From Leptospira ainlahdjerensis (GTDB taxonomy: Bacteria; Spirochaetota; Leptospiria; Leptospirales; Leptospiraceae): a DNA stretch of 64,000 nt. Under the pieces are notes generated by a model. The model made no database searches, was not told where the DNA came from, and saw only the letters and a list, made by a program, of their open reading frames with translations. Location: NCBI RefSeq assembly GCF_016919175.1, contig NZ_JAFFPU010000068.1, positions 1 to 64,000 of the forward strand, given 5' to 3'. Shown piece by piece: positions 16,581 to 31,700 of this stretch (within the stretch, counting starts at the first letter, position 1; each line of letters starts with the position of its first letter). Both the position numbers and the translations under genes were made by a program.

Positions 16581-17438
16581 TTATTGCGGGTTCTGGTCCA
16601 AAAGATCGGAAAAGATCGGAATCAAAAAGAGCTCCGATTCAAAAAGGATCTTACCAAAAAAAGTTAGAACTGTACCTAAGGCAAAATACAAACCCATCGG
16701 AATCGGAGTTTTTCGAAGGTTTTCCCCTTTTTTACGAAGTGCGACCGTAAACAAAACCGCAGGAATATAAGAGGCGTTTAAAAAAAACATCCACCAGGGA
16801 TGACCGGCGATCATCGCAAGAACCGGTGCAAAGAGAACGTCTCCAAAACCGATTCCACCCGGAAAGAAAAAAAACAAGATCAGAAACGCGGCAAAAAAAC
16901 CTCCGAAGACAAAGACCTCGTTCCAACCAGGGAGTTTGCCGTTCAAAAGATAAACTGCGGTCAAACCGAAGAATACAATCCAAGGAAGATTCTCATAGTC
17001 CAAAGAGAAATGATACGCATCGGTCAGACAGGAAATCAGAAGATGCCCGCATAAAAACAAAAAGACAAAACTGAAAGCTGGATTTTGGGTAAGAACAAAA
17101 CAAAAAACAAAGATAGAAAAAAAAGAAAATTCAACCAGAGGAAAGATCACACGGATCGGCTTTTTACATTCTTTGCATTTTCCTTTTGTAATCAGATATC
17201 CAACCACGGGAAGAAGTTCCGGATAACGGATTTCCTTTCCGCAATAATCGCAAGCGCTCGGAGAAGTGAAAATCTGTTTCCACTTCTCTCGAAAAGAAAG
17301 GGACTTTCTCTTTTTACCGTAATAGTATTCTAAGATTCGATAACCGAGGGTGACGTAAAAACTTCCCAAGGAAGCCGCGCCGAAACTTCCGAATCCCAAA
17401 AAGATCCAGAAGCTCAACGGATCAAGCGAGTGAAACAA
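16581..17438 (-). CDS. pilD: Prepilin peptidase / leader peptidase (A24 family)
   Basis: 285 aa. The N-terminal domain holds the paired CxxC zinc motifs CDYC and CKEC of bifunctional PilD enzymes (cytoplasmic, ~residues 60-100). The catalytic aspartates are in CLTDAYHF (~145) and GGIGFGDV (~200), matching the aspartic protease GxGD motif. About seven to eight membrane helices. It would cleave and N-methylate type IV pilin-like leader peptides (pili or type II secretion pseudopilins). The start overlaps the end of the upstream aminotransferase gene by 17 nt, so the two are co-transcribed; no pilin gene is in the window. Confidence 0.85.
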   Translation of the reverse strand: MFHSLDPLSFWIFLGFGSFGAASLGSFYVTLGYRILEYYYGKKRKSLSFREKWKQIFTSPSACDYCGKEIRYPELLPVVGYLITKGKCKECKKPIRVIFPLVEFSFFSIFVFCFVLTQNPAFSFVFLFLCGHLLISCLTDAYHFSLDYENLPWIVFFGLTAVYLLNGKLPGWNEVFVFGGFFAAFLILFFFFPGGIGFGDVLFAPVLAMIAGHPWWMFFLNASYIPAVLFTVALRKKGENLRKTPIPMGLYFALGTVLTFFGKILFESELFLIPIFSDLLDQNPQ

Positions 17439-18534
17439 GCGCGGAAATTCCCTTCTTCAAATTATCCCATTCGGAAGCAAAGCTGATCCGAATGTAATTT
17501 TTAGAATCGGCAAAGATATAACCCGGAACCAAGATCAATTCCTTCTCTTTGATGGCTCTTAGGATAAAATCATCGTCCTTTTCTTTGATCTTGATAAAGA
17601 AGTAGAATGCGCCTTCGCTCTTTTCCACTTCGTAGTGATCTTTCAAAGAATCGTAGACGAAGTCCCTTTTTTCTTTGTAGTCTGCTATGTAGGAACTCAT
17701 ATCCGTTTTGAGTGCTTCGATTCCCATCCACTGAGTGACCGAAGGAGCGCAGACGATCGTGTATTGTTGCAGAGTCGTTAAGGCTTTTGTAATGGGTTCC
17801 GGCGCGAGAATGGAGGACAGACGGAGTCCAGTCATACTGTAAGTTTTGGAAAAACCGGAAAGAGTGATTGTCTTCTCGTAAAATGAACCGGCCGAAATAA
17901 ACTTCTTATCATAATCAAAGAGTTCGTAGATCTCATCCGAAATCAAATAGGCTCCGGTTTTCTCGGCGAGTTCCGCAAGTGCTTCCAATTGTTTTCTGGA
18001 AAGAATTTTACCGGTAGGATTGGAAGGAGAAGAATAGATGATGATCTTCAGTTTTTTATTGGAGAATTCCTTTAGATCTTCCGGTTCAAAGGATTGATGC
18101 ACCGTGTTCATCTTTCCCCCGTAGATCTTGATGTACGCGGGATACATCAAAAAGTGAGGCGTAACTACGAGACATTCGTCTCCTTCGTTTAACAACGCGT
18201 TGAATAAGAGTAAGAATGCGGAGCTGATTCCGGAAGTGACCAAAATTCTTTCGGGTGTCGCGTAGGAGATACCGTTAGTCGTCTTGTATTTTTCCGCAAG
18301 CGCCGAACGAAGTTCCGGAATTCCTCCCGTGAGAGTATAAGCCGTTTTCCCGTCTCTGAGCGCCTTACAACCTGCTTCGATAATATTTGCGGGACAAGGG
18401 AAATGTGGCTGACCGATGGAAAGATTGATCGGATTTTTTAAACTTCCCGCGAGTTCGAACGCTTTGCGGATCGCGGAAGTGTCGAGGCCTTGGATTCGAT
18501 TTGCTAAAACATATTCTAATGGATTCTGACTCAT
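17422..18534 (-). CDS. PLP-dependent class I/II aminotransferase
   Basis: 370 aa from ATG 18534, which has an AGGATC ribosome-binding site; an ATG at 18600 would add 22 residues with no family counterpart. Fold type I landmarks are visible: INLSIGQPHFPCP near the N-terminus, SSPSNPTGK, LISDEIYELFDY (PLP Asp and Tyr), and SGFSKTYSMTGLRLS with the Schiff-base Lys. Closest in style to aspartate/alanine-type aminotransferases (AspC-like subgroup I-gamma). The substrate is not resolvable. It is divergent from the AAA/VWA gene and overlaps pilD. Confidence 0.85.
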   Translation of the reverse strand: MSQNPLEYVLANRIQGLDTSAIRKAFELAGSLKNPINLSIGQPHFPCPANIIEAGCKALRDGKTAYTLTGGIPELRSALAEKYKTTNGISYATPERILVTSGISSAFLLLFNALLNEGDECLVVTPHFLMYPAYIKIYGGKMNTVHQSFEPEDLKEFSNKKLKIIIYSSPSNPTGKILSRKQLEALAELAEKTGAYLISDEIYELFDYDKKFISAGSFYEKTITLSGFSKTYSMTGLRLSSILAPEPITKALTTLQQYTIVCAPSVTQWMGIEALKTDMSSYIADYKEKRDFVYDSLKDHYEVEKSEGAFYFFIKIKEKDDDFILRAIKEKELILVPGYIFADSKNYIRISFASEWDNLKKGISALVSLA

Positions 18535-18699
18535 ACTAGATCCTTTTTGAAATTTCCATCCGAGAGAACCAGTGGAAAACTGTCTCATCAAAAGAATCAT
18601 CTCGAAAAGTTGATTTGGTAGTCAAACAATTCAAACCGTTCAAAATATAATTTCGGGAATTCAGGTTGCCAGAGGATTCTACCTGATAATCTTTGAGTC

Positions 18700-21732
<3,033 letters not shown>

Positions 21733-21894
21733 TCCGAAGTCGCGGCGGAGATTAAGCCGGGACGCGTTTTTTGAAACGGAAAATCGCAACGGCTTTTTAT
21801 CGATTCATTTGATTCGGGAAAGAATCGACAAAGTATTTACGACCCAGGTCGATGAAACAAAGAACCGCCCGCGAAGACGGTTTAACAAAGTAAG

Positions 21895-22380
21895 ATGGCA
21901 GACAAAAAAGAAGAATCCGGGCATTCGCCCTTGGTCAACAAAAAGGCCAAGTTCAACTTCGAATTGATTTCATTCATCGAAGCGGGCATCGTTTTGACCG
22001 GATCCGAAGTCAAAAGTCTTCGTGAAAAAAAAGGAAATCTTACCGACGCGTTCGCCAAGATCAAAAACGGCGAAATCTTTTTGGAAAACTTTTCCATCAC
22101 TCCGTATAAAAACGGAGGTTACGCCAATCATCCGGAGATCCGAGCTCGCAAACTTCTTCTGCATAAGAGGGAAATCGAAAAGTTGGATCGTCAGGTAAAA
22201 GAGAAGGGTTTGGTTCTCGTCGCCACCAAGGTTTATTTTAAGAATAACCTTCGAGTGAAAGTGGAGATCGCCGTCGCCAAGCCGAAGAAGATACACGATA
22301 AACGGGATGACATGCAGAAAAAAGACGCGCAGCAAGAAATCGCACGCGCCTTAAAATCTTCCAATCGTTACGATTCTTAG
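21895..22380 (+). CDS. smpB: SsrA-binding protein SmpB
   Basis: 161 aa. SmpB partners tmRNA in rescuing stalled ribosomes. Family landmarks are present: [20 protein letters not shown], the [20 protein letters not shown] segment that binds tm[17 protein letters not shown], and the C-terminal basic tail ([20 protein letters not shown]) that enters the ribosomal mRNA channel. Length is usual. It is followed 21 nt later by der and then plsY, a likely housekeeping operon. The ssrA gene itself was not found in the window. Confidence 0.95.
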   Translation: MADKKEESGHSPLVNKKAKFNFELISFIEAGIVLTGSEVKSLREKKGNLTDAFAKIKNGEIFLENFSITPYKNGGYANHPEIRARKLLLHKREIEKLDRQVKEKGLVLVATKVYFKNNLRVKVEIAVAKPKKIHDKRDDMQKKDAQQEIARALKSSNRYDS

Positions 22381-22401
22381 GCAGTTCAAATTAGGATCTA
22401 T

Positions 22402-25242
<2,841 letters not shown>

Positions 25243-25328
25243 GAATTCCGGTCTTGAAACAAAATAAGGATTTTCGCTTTACAAAGTTCTAAATTTGTCG
25301 TTCCCTTGAAAGAAAAGGACATTCGCAG

Positions 25329-25544
<216 letters not shown>

Positions 25545-25685
25545 GCGATTCTAAAAAAGGTAGGAACTCACACTTTAGAGAAGATCCTACAAAGAATCCT
25601 TTTGTCAAAGTTCTCAGATAAACGGGATTTAACCGGATCTAAAAAGAATTTCACCTCTCCCCAAAAAAACAATCCTGCATAGAAT

Positions 25686-26243
25686 ATGAAGCCGCGTTTT
25701 GTTTTCCCGCTGATGACGGTTTCTTGTTTTCTTTTTCTTTGGAAACCCGGTCCTTTACCGGCTCAGAATCCGAACGGATTTGTAGGAACCTGTTATTCTT
25801 CGCTGAATCAATGGATCGAATCGATTGGAGGTCCTACTGGTTCTCGTGACGAAAATCTCAAAACAAAGAAGACGACGTTTTCCGATGGGAGTTTTTGGCT
25901 GATCGACTCCACACCTTCCAAGAATCGCGACTGGTATCTACTGCAACCAGTAAAAAAGGAAAAGTTCTGTCTTACACTTCAAACTACCGCGTTTCAGATT
26001 CGAACGATTGAGAATGGGAAACGACAGAAGGTGATTTCGAAGATCCAAGGTTCCGGCAATTTTCCGATGAGAGAAATTACCTACCTTCGTGATGGCGGAG
26101 AAACGGTTTTTCAATCTAAGAATTGTGTGGAGATCCGATCTCGTGAAACGAAGTTCTTTCGAAAGAAGGTTTCTTGTGTTTCATTTTTGGAATCGAGAGG
26201 ATCCCGGGTTTTTGCGGTGTCGGAATTCCGAGAAAGGTTTTGA
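25686..26243 (+). CDS. Secreted hypothetical protein
   Basis: 185 aa. The signal peptide (MKPRFVFPLMTVSCFLFLWK..., cleavage likely after LPAQ) is followed by a small beta-rich domain with four Cys (GTCYSS, KFCLTL, KNCVEI, VSCVSF), probably two periplasmic disulfides. Repeated Thr/Ser-Asp stretches suggest a beta sandwich. Family not recognised. Its 3' end runs up to repeat array B, which separates it from the convergent DUF4349 gene. Confidence 0.6.
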   Translation: MKPRFVFPLMTVSCFLFLWKPGPLPAQNPNGFVGTCYSSLNQWIESIGGPTGSRDENLKTKKTTFSDGSFWLIDSTPSKNRDWYLLQPVKKEKFCLTLQTTAFQIRTIENGKRQKVISKIQGSGNFPMREITYLRDGGETVFQSKNCVEIRSRETKFFRKKVSCVSFLESRGSRVFAVSEFRERF

Positions 26244-26273
26244 GAGAGAATTGTGTATGCAAAAAGTAGAAGG

Positions 26274-26813
26274 TTCTGATAGAGAAAAATCTCCGAGTGT
26301 TCCTCGCCACCTCCATCCAATCAGAATAACCTTGCCGACAAGTTGAGAGGGATACAACGAGAATCGTCCTGAGATTAGGATTTTGTAGGAGTTCCTACAT
26401 GAGAATTTTTTCTTGCAAGATTAGAATTTTGTGATAAAGGAAAGTCGCTCGCGGATTTTTTCCCACCACCCAAGATCAGGGTGGGGCGCGTGAGTTTTAC
26501 GGAAAAGTTTGTCGGAGTTCCGACGGAATTGTGAGATCGAGATTTTTCTTGCGAAAAGTTTGATTTTCTGATAGAGAGAAATTTGCGGAGTTTTTCCCGC
26601 CACCCACCCCTCCACCCAAGATCAGGGTGGGGCGCGCGACTTTCCCGGAAAGGTCTGTCGGTGTTCCGACGGAATTGTGAGATCGAGATTATTCTTGCGA
26701 AAAGTTTGATTTTCTGATAGAGAAGAAATTCGCGGATTTTTTTCCACCACCCACCCCTCCACCCAAGATCAGGGTGGGGCGCGTGAGTTTTACGGAAAAG
26801 TCGTAACTACGAC
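26274..26813 (-). repeat. Dispersed repeat array B (about three units plus a diverged unit)
   Basis: Borders at 26385-26398 (GTAGGAGTTCCTAC), 26511-26524 (GTCGGAGTTCCGAC), 26657-26670 (GTCGGTGTTCCGAC) and 26800-26813 (GTCGTAACTACGAC) delimit units of 126, 146 and 143 bp. Each carries the CCACCC...GGGTGG hairpin in reverse orientation relative to array A. The left end (26274-26384) is a more diverged unit containing CCTTGCCGACAAGTTGAGAG, also seen at ~43.9 kb. It fills the gap 26244-26849 between convergent genes. Confidence 0.8.
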
Positions 26814-26849
26814 AAAAGCTTCCGACTTCAAAGTCTTCTCTGAAAATTC

Positions 26850-27773
26850 TTACTTGCCGAGCTTCTTTCTCAAATTCTGAAACACAACACTTCCGTAATA
26901 AACGAAAACGGATGCGATTGCCGCAAAGGGAAGAATCCACAACAAATAGTAGCTCAGTTGTAAAAACGCGTTCAGAAGTCCGACGAGTGCGTTTCTGTAT
27001 TCCGGGATCTGGATTGCATCCGGAGGAGTGGGGGTTCCGAAACTTACGGTGACTGTAGCCCAACTGACTCGGTCCTTGATTTTCCAAGTTTCTTGTTCCG
27101 CGAGGTCGAGTTGGTCTTCGCTTCTTTCGATCGATTCTTCGACCACCTCCCAGTTTCTGGAACCGGCGCCGATCTGTTGATTTGCAACATTCCTTCTGGA
27201 AAGACGAATTTTTTCCCGATTGGTCTTTCGTTTTTGCCAGACCATTCCTTCCGTATGATCGATCGTCGAGATCTCTTCGGAAATCAAAACCCCGAGCTTG
27301 TCTAGATCCAAAAGCGCCTCGTATAACTTCGCGGAACGGACGTGAATTTTCACGCTCATATAAGGAGTCGTGGAATTGACAGCGGAACTACTTTCCAAAT
27401 AGCCGTATTTGGCGATATATTCTAAGAGTTCTTTTCTCGTCTTAACAAGATCGTTGCATTGATAAGAAAGTAGAATGTTGTATTCCAGCAGTCTTTCCGT
27501 CGTCATCGCAACGGGAGTAAAAACTTTACCGAGTTGGTTTTCCGCTTTGTCAAAGGAATCCTGGAAGCCGCTTCCGTCCTTGTCGTTCGAGACCTTTTTG
27601 GCCTCTTCCGAAGGAGGCATCGGAGCTCCGAGTTGATTGGAATCATCGGCGCCTCTGCTTCTTGTCGCTGTTTTTTCGGCGTCCGCAAGTTCTGCGTTGG
27701 AATTTTTTTCTTTGCTACACGCAACGAACGCGACAAGACAAAGTGCAAGTAAGAATAAAATCGATTGTTTCAA
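26850..27773 (-). CDS. DUF4349 lipoprotein
   Basis: 307 aa from TTG 27773, which has GGAG 8 nt upstream and gives a compact lipoprotein signal (LKQSILFLLALCLVAFVAC); an ATG at 27815 would add 14 residues. The lipobox is AFVAC. The extracytoplasmic part (~residues 85-250) is DUF4349-like, with SVKIHVRSAKLYEALLDLDK, KLGVLISEEISTIDHTEG and a predicted coiled coil (~200-235). One C-terminal membrane helix (~265-290) follows. Role unknown; the two anchors suggest it lies against the inner membrane. Confidence 0.75.
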   Translation of the reverse strand: MKQSILFLLALCLVAFVACSKEKNSNAELADAEKTATRSRGADDSNQLGAPMPPSEEAKKVSNDKDGSGFQDSFDKAENQLGKVFTPVAMTTERLLEYNILLSYQCNDLVKTRKELLEYIAKYGYLESSSAVNSTTPYMSVKIHVRSAKLYEALLDLDKLGVLISEEISTIDHTEGMVWQKRKTNREKIRLSRRNVANQQIGAGSRNWEVVEESIERSEDQLDLAEQETWKIKDRVSWATVTVSFGTPTPPDAIQIPEYRNALVGLLNAFLQLSYYLLWILPFAAIASVFVYYGSVVFQNLRKKLGK

Positions 27774-27939
27774 GGTGATTCTCCGGATCCAAATTGCTTT
27801 CCAATACTTTAACATACGGAAGGACCGAAATTCTCTTAGAAAAGGTTCCGATTACAACTCTAAAAATAAATTATAAATTCGAGTTTTCGAATTCCGATGG
27901 AAAAGAAGGTAAAAACAAAAAAAGAATCAAAGACCGATA

Positions 27940-28584
27940 TTAAGGAGCTACTCTAAACTTCTTCCAAGAAGAATCTGAATTTTTCTCAAACACGATTCGA
28001 TCGTGAAGCCGGCTCGATCTTCCTTGCCAAAATTCGATCCTTTCCGGTTCAACGGCATAACCTCCCCAATGCACCGGGAGTTCCACTTCCTTTCCTTCGA
28101 ACTGTTCTGAGAATTTTTGAAACCTCTCCTCTAAGAATTTCCGATCGGGGATGACCTGACTCTGAGGGGAAGAATGAGCGCCGATCTGAGATTCTCTCGG
28201 TCTGGAATGAAAGTATTCTCTGGATTCGTCTCTGGAAACTTTTTTCACACTTCCTTCGATTCGAACCTGACGTTCCAGTTCGGACCAAAAGAACACAAGA
28301 CATGCTTTCGGATTCTCCTCCAATTCTTTTCCCTTTCTACTTTCATAATTCGTAAAGAATAGAAAAGAATCCTCGCTGATTCCTTTTAGAAGAACCGTTC
28401 TTGCATCCGGCTTTCCATCCTTAGAAGCCGTTGCCAACGTCATCGCGTTGACTTCGAAAACTTCGGATAAAACCGCTTCCTGAAACCATTTCTGAAAAAA
28501 TAGAATCGGATCCTCTCCGGTGTCCGAGATGTCCAAAGAGGAAAGGGTATAACTTTTACGAATGTCTGCGATTTTGGAAGTCAT
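27940..28584 (-). CDS. pdxH: Pyridoxamine 5'-phosphate oxidase
   Basis: 214 aa. FMN-dependent oxidation of PNP/PMP to pyridoxal 5'-phosphate, the last step of vitamin B6 synthesis or salvage. Family landmarks: NAMTLATASKDGKPDARTVLLKG-type FMN site, FFTNYESRKGKELEENPKAC, FFWSELERQVRIEGSVKKVS, then SYFHSRPRESQIGAHSSPQS-like motif and the C-terminal RIEFWQGRSSRLHDR...WKKFRVAP signature. Complete and usual in length. It stands alone. Confidence 0.95.
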   Translation of the reverse strand: MTSKIADIRKSYTLSSLDISDTGEDPILFFQKWFQEAVLSEVFEVNAMTLATASKDGKPDARTVLLKGISEDSFLFFTNYESRKGKELEENPKACLVFFWSELERQVRIEGSVKKVSRDESREYFHSRPRESQIGAHSSPQSQVIPDRKFLEERFQKFSEQFEGKEVELPVHWGGYAVEPERIEFWQGRSSRLHDRIVFEKNSDSSWKKFRVAP

Positions 28585-28742
28585 TTCATTTCAGAAAACT
28601 TGGATCGTCCGAAAGTAAAAGTAAAAATTAGAATTCGTTTTTCGTTTTAAAAAAAATCTTTACTGTTCGTTAAGGAACGTTTCTTTTCCAGGAAAAAACG
28701 ATTCTTAATAAAATTGAAGATGGAAGAAAGAAATCTGAAGAA

Positions 28743-31700
28743 TCAGAGGACTTCGACGATGATCAGGGTGAGATCGTCCTGAATCGCGGATCCTTGTAGA
28801 AACTCGTTGAGATCTTTTTGAATTCTTGAAAGTTGTTTTTCCGGAGTGGAAAGATCGGAGGAGCGGATCGATTCAAAAAAACGGATCTCCCCGTATTCAT
28901 TCTTACCACCGTTGAATTGTTCGTAGACGCCGTCCGTAAAAAGAAAAATTCGATCACCGGTTCTCAGCTTCAGTTTTTCGGAATAATACTCGTAATCCTT
29001 TTTTAGTCCCAGGATCGCTCCGGTCTTGTGCATCCATTCCGCCTTTCCCTCTCTAAGAAGAATTTGAGCCGGATGACCTGCTGAAGAATATTCTAGCGTG
29101 TGAGATTTTATGTTGATATCGGCGACGATACACGTTAGATACAATGTCTTGAATTTTTCGAGAATTACAAAATTCAATTCCTTCAAAAGAGCGGCGGGAG
29201 ATTTATGAATCTTTTTGAGATGTTCATACTCGCTTTTGATCGCCATCGTAATCAGCGCTGCTTGTACGCCGTGTCCCGTAGCGTCCGCGACGAAAAAACG
29301 ATACACTCCGGGTTTGAACTCGAAAAGATCGTAAAAGTCCCCGCCGACCTCGTCCATAGGTTGATACGAAACTGAATATAAAATTCCGGCAAGGACCGGA
29401 TGTTCCGGAAGAATACTCCTCTGGATCTTTTTAGAATAAAGGAGATCCTTTCGAATGATTTTTAAAGACTGCATCAACTCTTGGGTTCTGGATTCCACTT
29501 TTTTTTCCAACTCCGAATTCAGTCGGGTGATGTCCTCGTATAGTTTAGCATTTTCTAATGAAATCGCTGCTTGTGAGGAAAGGATTTCGAGAATCTCTAA
29601 TCTGTGTTCGTCGAAAACTCCGTAGGTCAACCGATTCTCCAGATAAAGGACGCTCAAAATTCTACCTTGTTTTGTGATCGGTAAGCAGAGAAGGGACTTC
29701 GGTTGATGGGTGGCGATGTAAGAATTCAGGGAATACAAGGATTCTTTCGAAACGTTTCCAAGAAGGGTTCTTTGACCGGATCGATAACAATAGTAAACGA
29801 GTTCGATCGGCAGAAGTTCACCCGCCGCTTCTAAAAGTAAGGGTTCCGGTAAGACGTTTTCCGACTCTTCAATGTCTTGTCCCGTTTCTACGTAGAGTCC
29901 GTTTTGTCTGGGAAGAATCAAAAAACCTCTCGTGGCTCCGGCATTTTCCATGATGGTTCGCATCATCTTCTTAAGCAGTTCGTCTTGTTCGATGATTCCG
30001 GATATCGATTGGGAAGATTTGAGAACACTTCTCAGATCGAGATTGTCCGCCGATTTTAGAATCGTATCGAGTAAGGCTTCCTCTCTCGTATGAAGTAAAA
30101 ATCCAGTATCGTCTTGGATAGAATCCCTGCTCGCCTGAATAAGATCCGCCTTTTTTAAAGCTCCCCAGGAACGATATTGTTTTTGAGCGAGTTTTAAGAG
30201 ATAGTTCCCGTATTGGTTTTTTCCTCTGGAAATCTCCCAAGAGCCGGCGAGTTCATTGACGATCGCTTTTTTCAGATTGTTATCTGTCTTTGAAAGGGAA
30301 GAGAGGGCTGATTCAAAATAGAACTCCGCAGTTTTAAAGTCCTTACTAACATTTGAATATTCTGCTTTTAGGATGTAATAACGGGTCGTGAAGTTTGACG
30401 GGTAGACCTTGGACCAGGTTTTAAAAAGGGAGATCGAACCGCTGATAAAAAGACGATCCCAAAAGGAAGTCTTTCTTCCGTTTTCCTCGGCGCGAATCAG
30501 ATGTAAGGAACGATAGAACCTATACTCCGAATAGATAAATAAGGTTCTGGATCTTTCCAGATCCTCCTTAAATCTTGCAAACGTGTTCAGACCTTCTTCC
30601 CATTTTCCGTGAAGAAAGGTTTCCTTACCCCTTAGAACCGCATACCAGGCGAACGCGGTTCCATTTCCACTCGGTATCAGAATTTTATTTTCGAAAGTTT
30701 CCAAAGAAATTTCCTGATCTTTGTAGAAGACGTTCGGTTTTTCGGTTCCTTCCAAACTTCGAATAAAATAATCCGAACTGGCGAGTACCGAATACGTTAT
30801 TTCATAGTTTAGATTTTCACCACGTTTTGCGTCCTTGATCAGAATCTCGCGGTAACTATCCGCATTTTCAGAATGATACAATTGATAGATCGAATGTGAT
30901 ATCAGAGAAAAAGCCGCCCAAAGATAATCTCCGTATTGAATGTTTTTTTGATACGCTTCTTCGGCTAAAAGGACAAGTTTCGAAAAAGGATTTTGGAAAT
31001 AATCCAAGAGCATATTTTTTCCGAGTAAAAACCGTCCCCGCAGACGATCCGTATTAAAAAGGGTAAGAATTTTTTCTCCGAGTTTCCAATAGCGAAGCGA
31101 GGTTTTGAAGTTGCCCGTAACAGCAAAAACGAGAGAGCCGAATCCAGCGTAACCGAAAAAACTCACTGGAGAATTTCCCTCCTTGAGAGTAATGTTCATG
31201 AGTTTTAAGAATAAAAAAACGAAAAGTTTACTATCGAAATGTTTTCCATAGTTCAACATGTTTGTAAGAATGTTGATCACTTCAATCTTATACGGATCTT
31301 GATTCTTTTTAGCATTTTCTAATGTTTCCGGGCTTCTTCCTCTTTGATAATAGACCATCTTGAGAAATTCAAAAAGAAGAACGAACACCCCCGGTTTCTC
31401 CGGGAAGTCTTCCCCCATAGACTGTAGGGTTTTGATTCCTACCTTGTATGCTCCTTCGAGGTCGTTCTTTGCGTTCATTACCTCCAGTTGCATTAGACGC
31501 ACGTCTGCGATGTCAATACGATCGTTTAGGTTATCGAGTAAAACCTGGATTGCGTTTTCGGCTTCCGTTGTTTTGGAAAGAAAGTAGGCGGATTCTGCGA
31601 GGGATTTATAAATTTGAACGGTTTGAATCTTTTTCTCTTTCCAGGATTCTTTCGTGATTCTTTTCTTGAGAAGGGTAAAAAGCGAATAAGCGGTGTTAAA

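Noticed and set aside
21733..21894. ssrA (tmRNA) gene next to smpB
   Set aside because: The flanks of smpB hold no tRNA-like acceptor or tag-coding sequence; smpB is followed directly by der.
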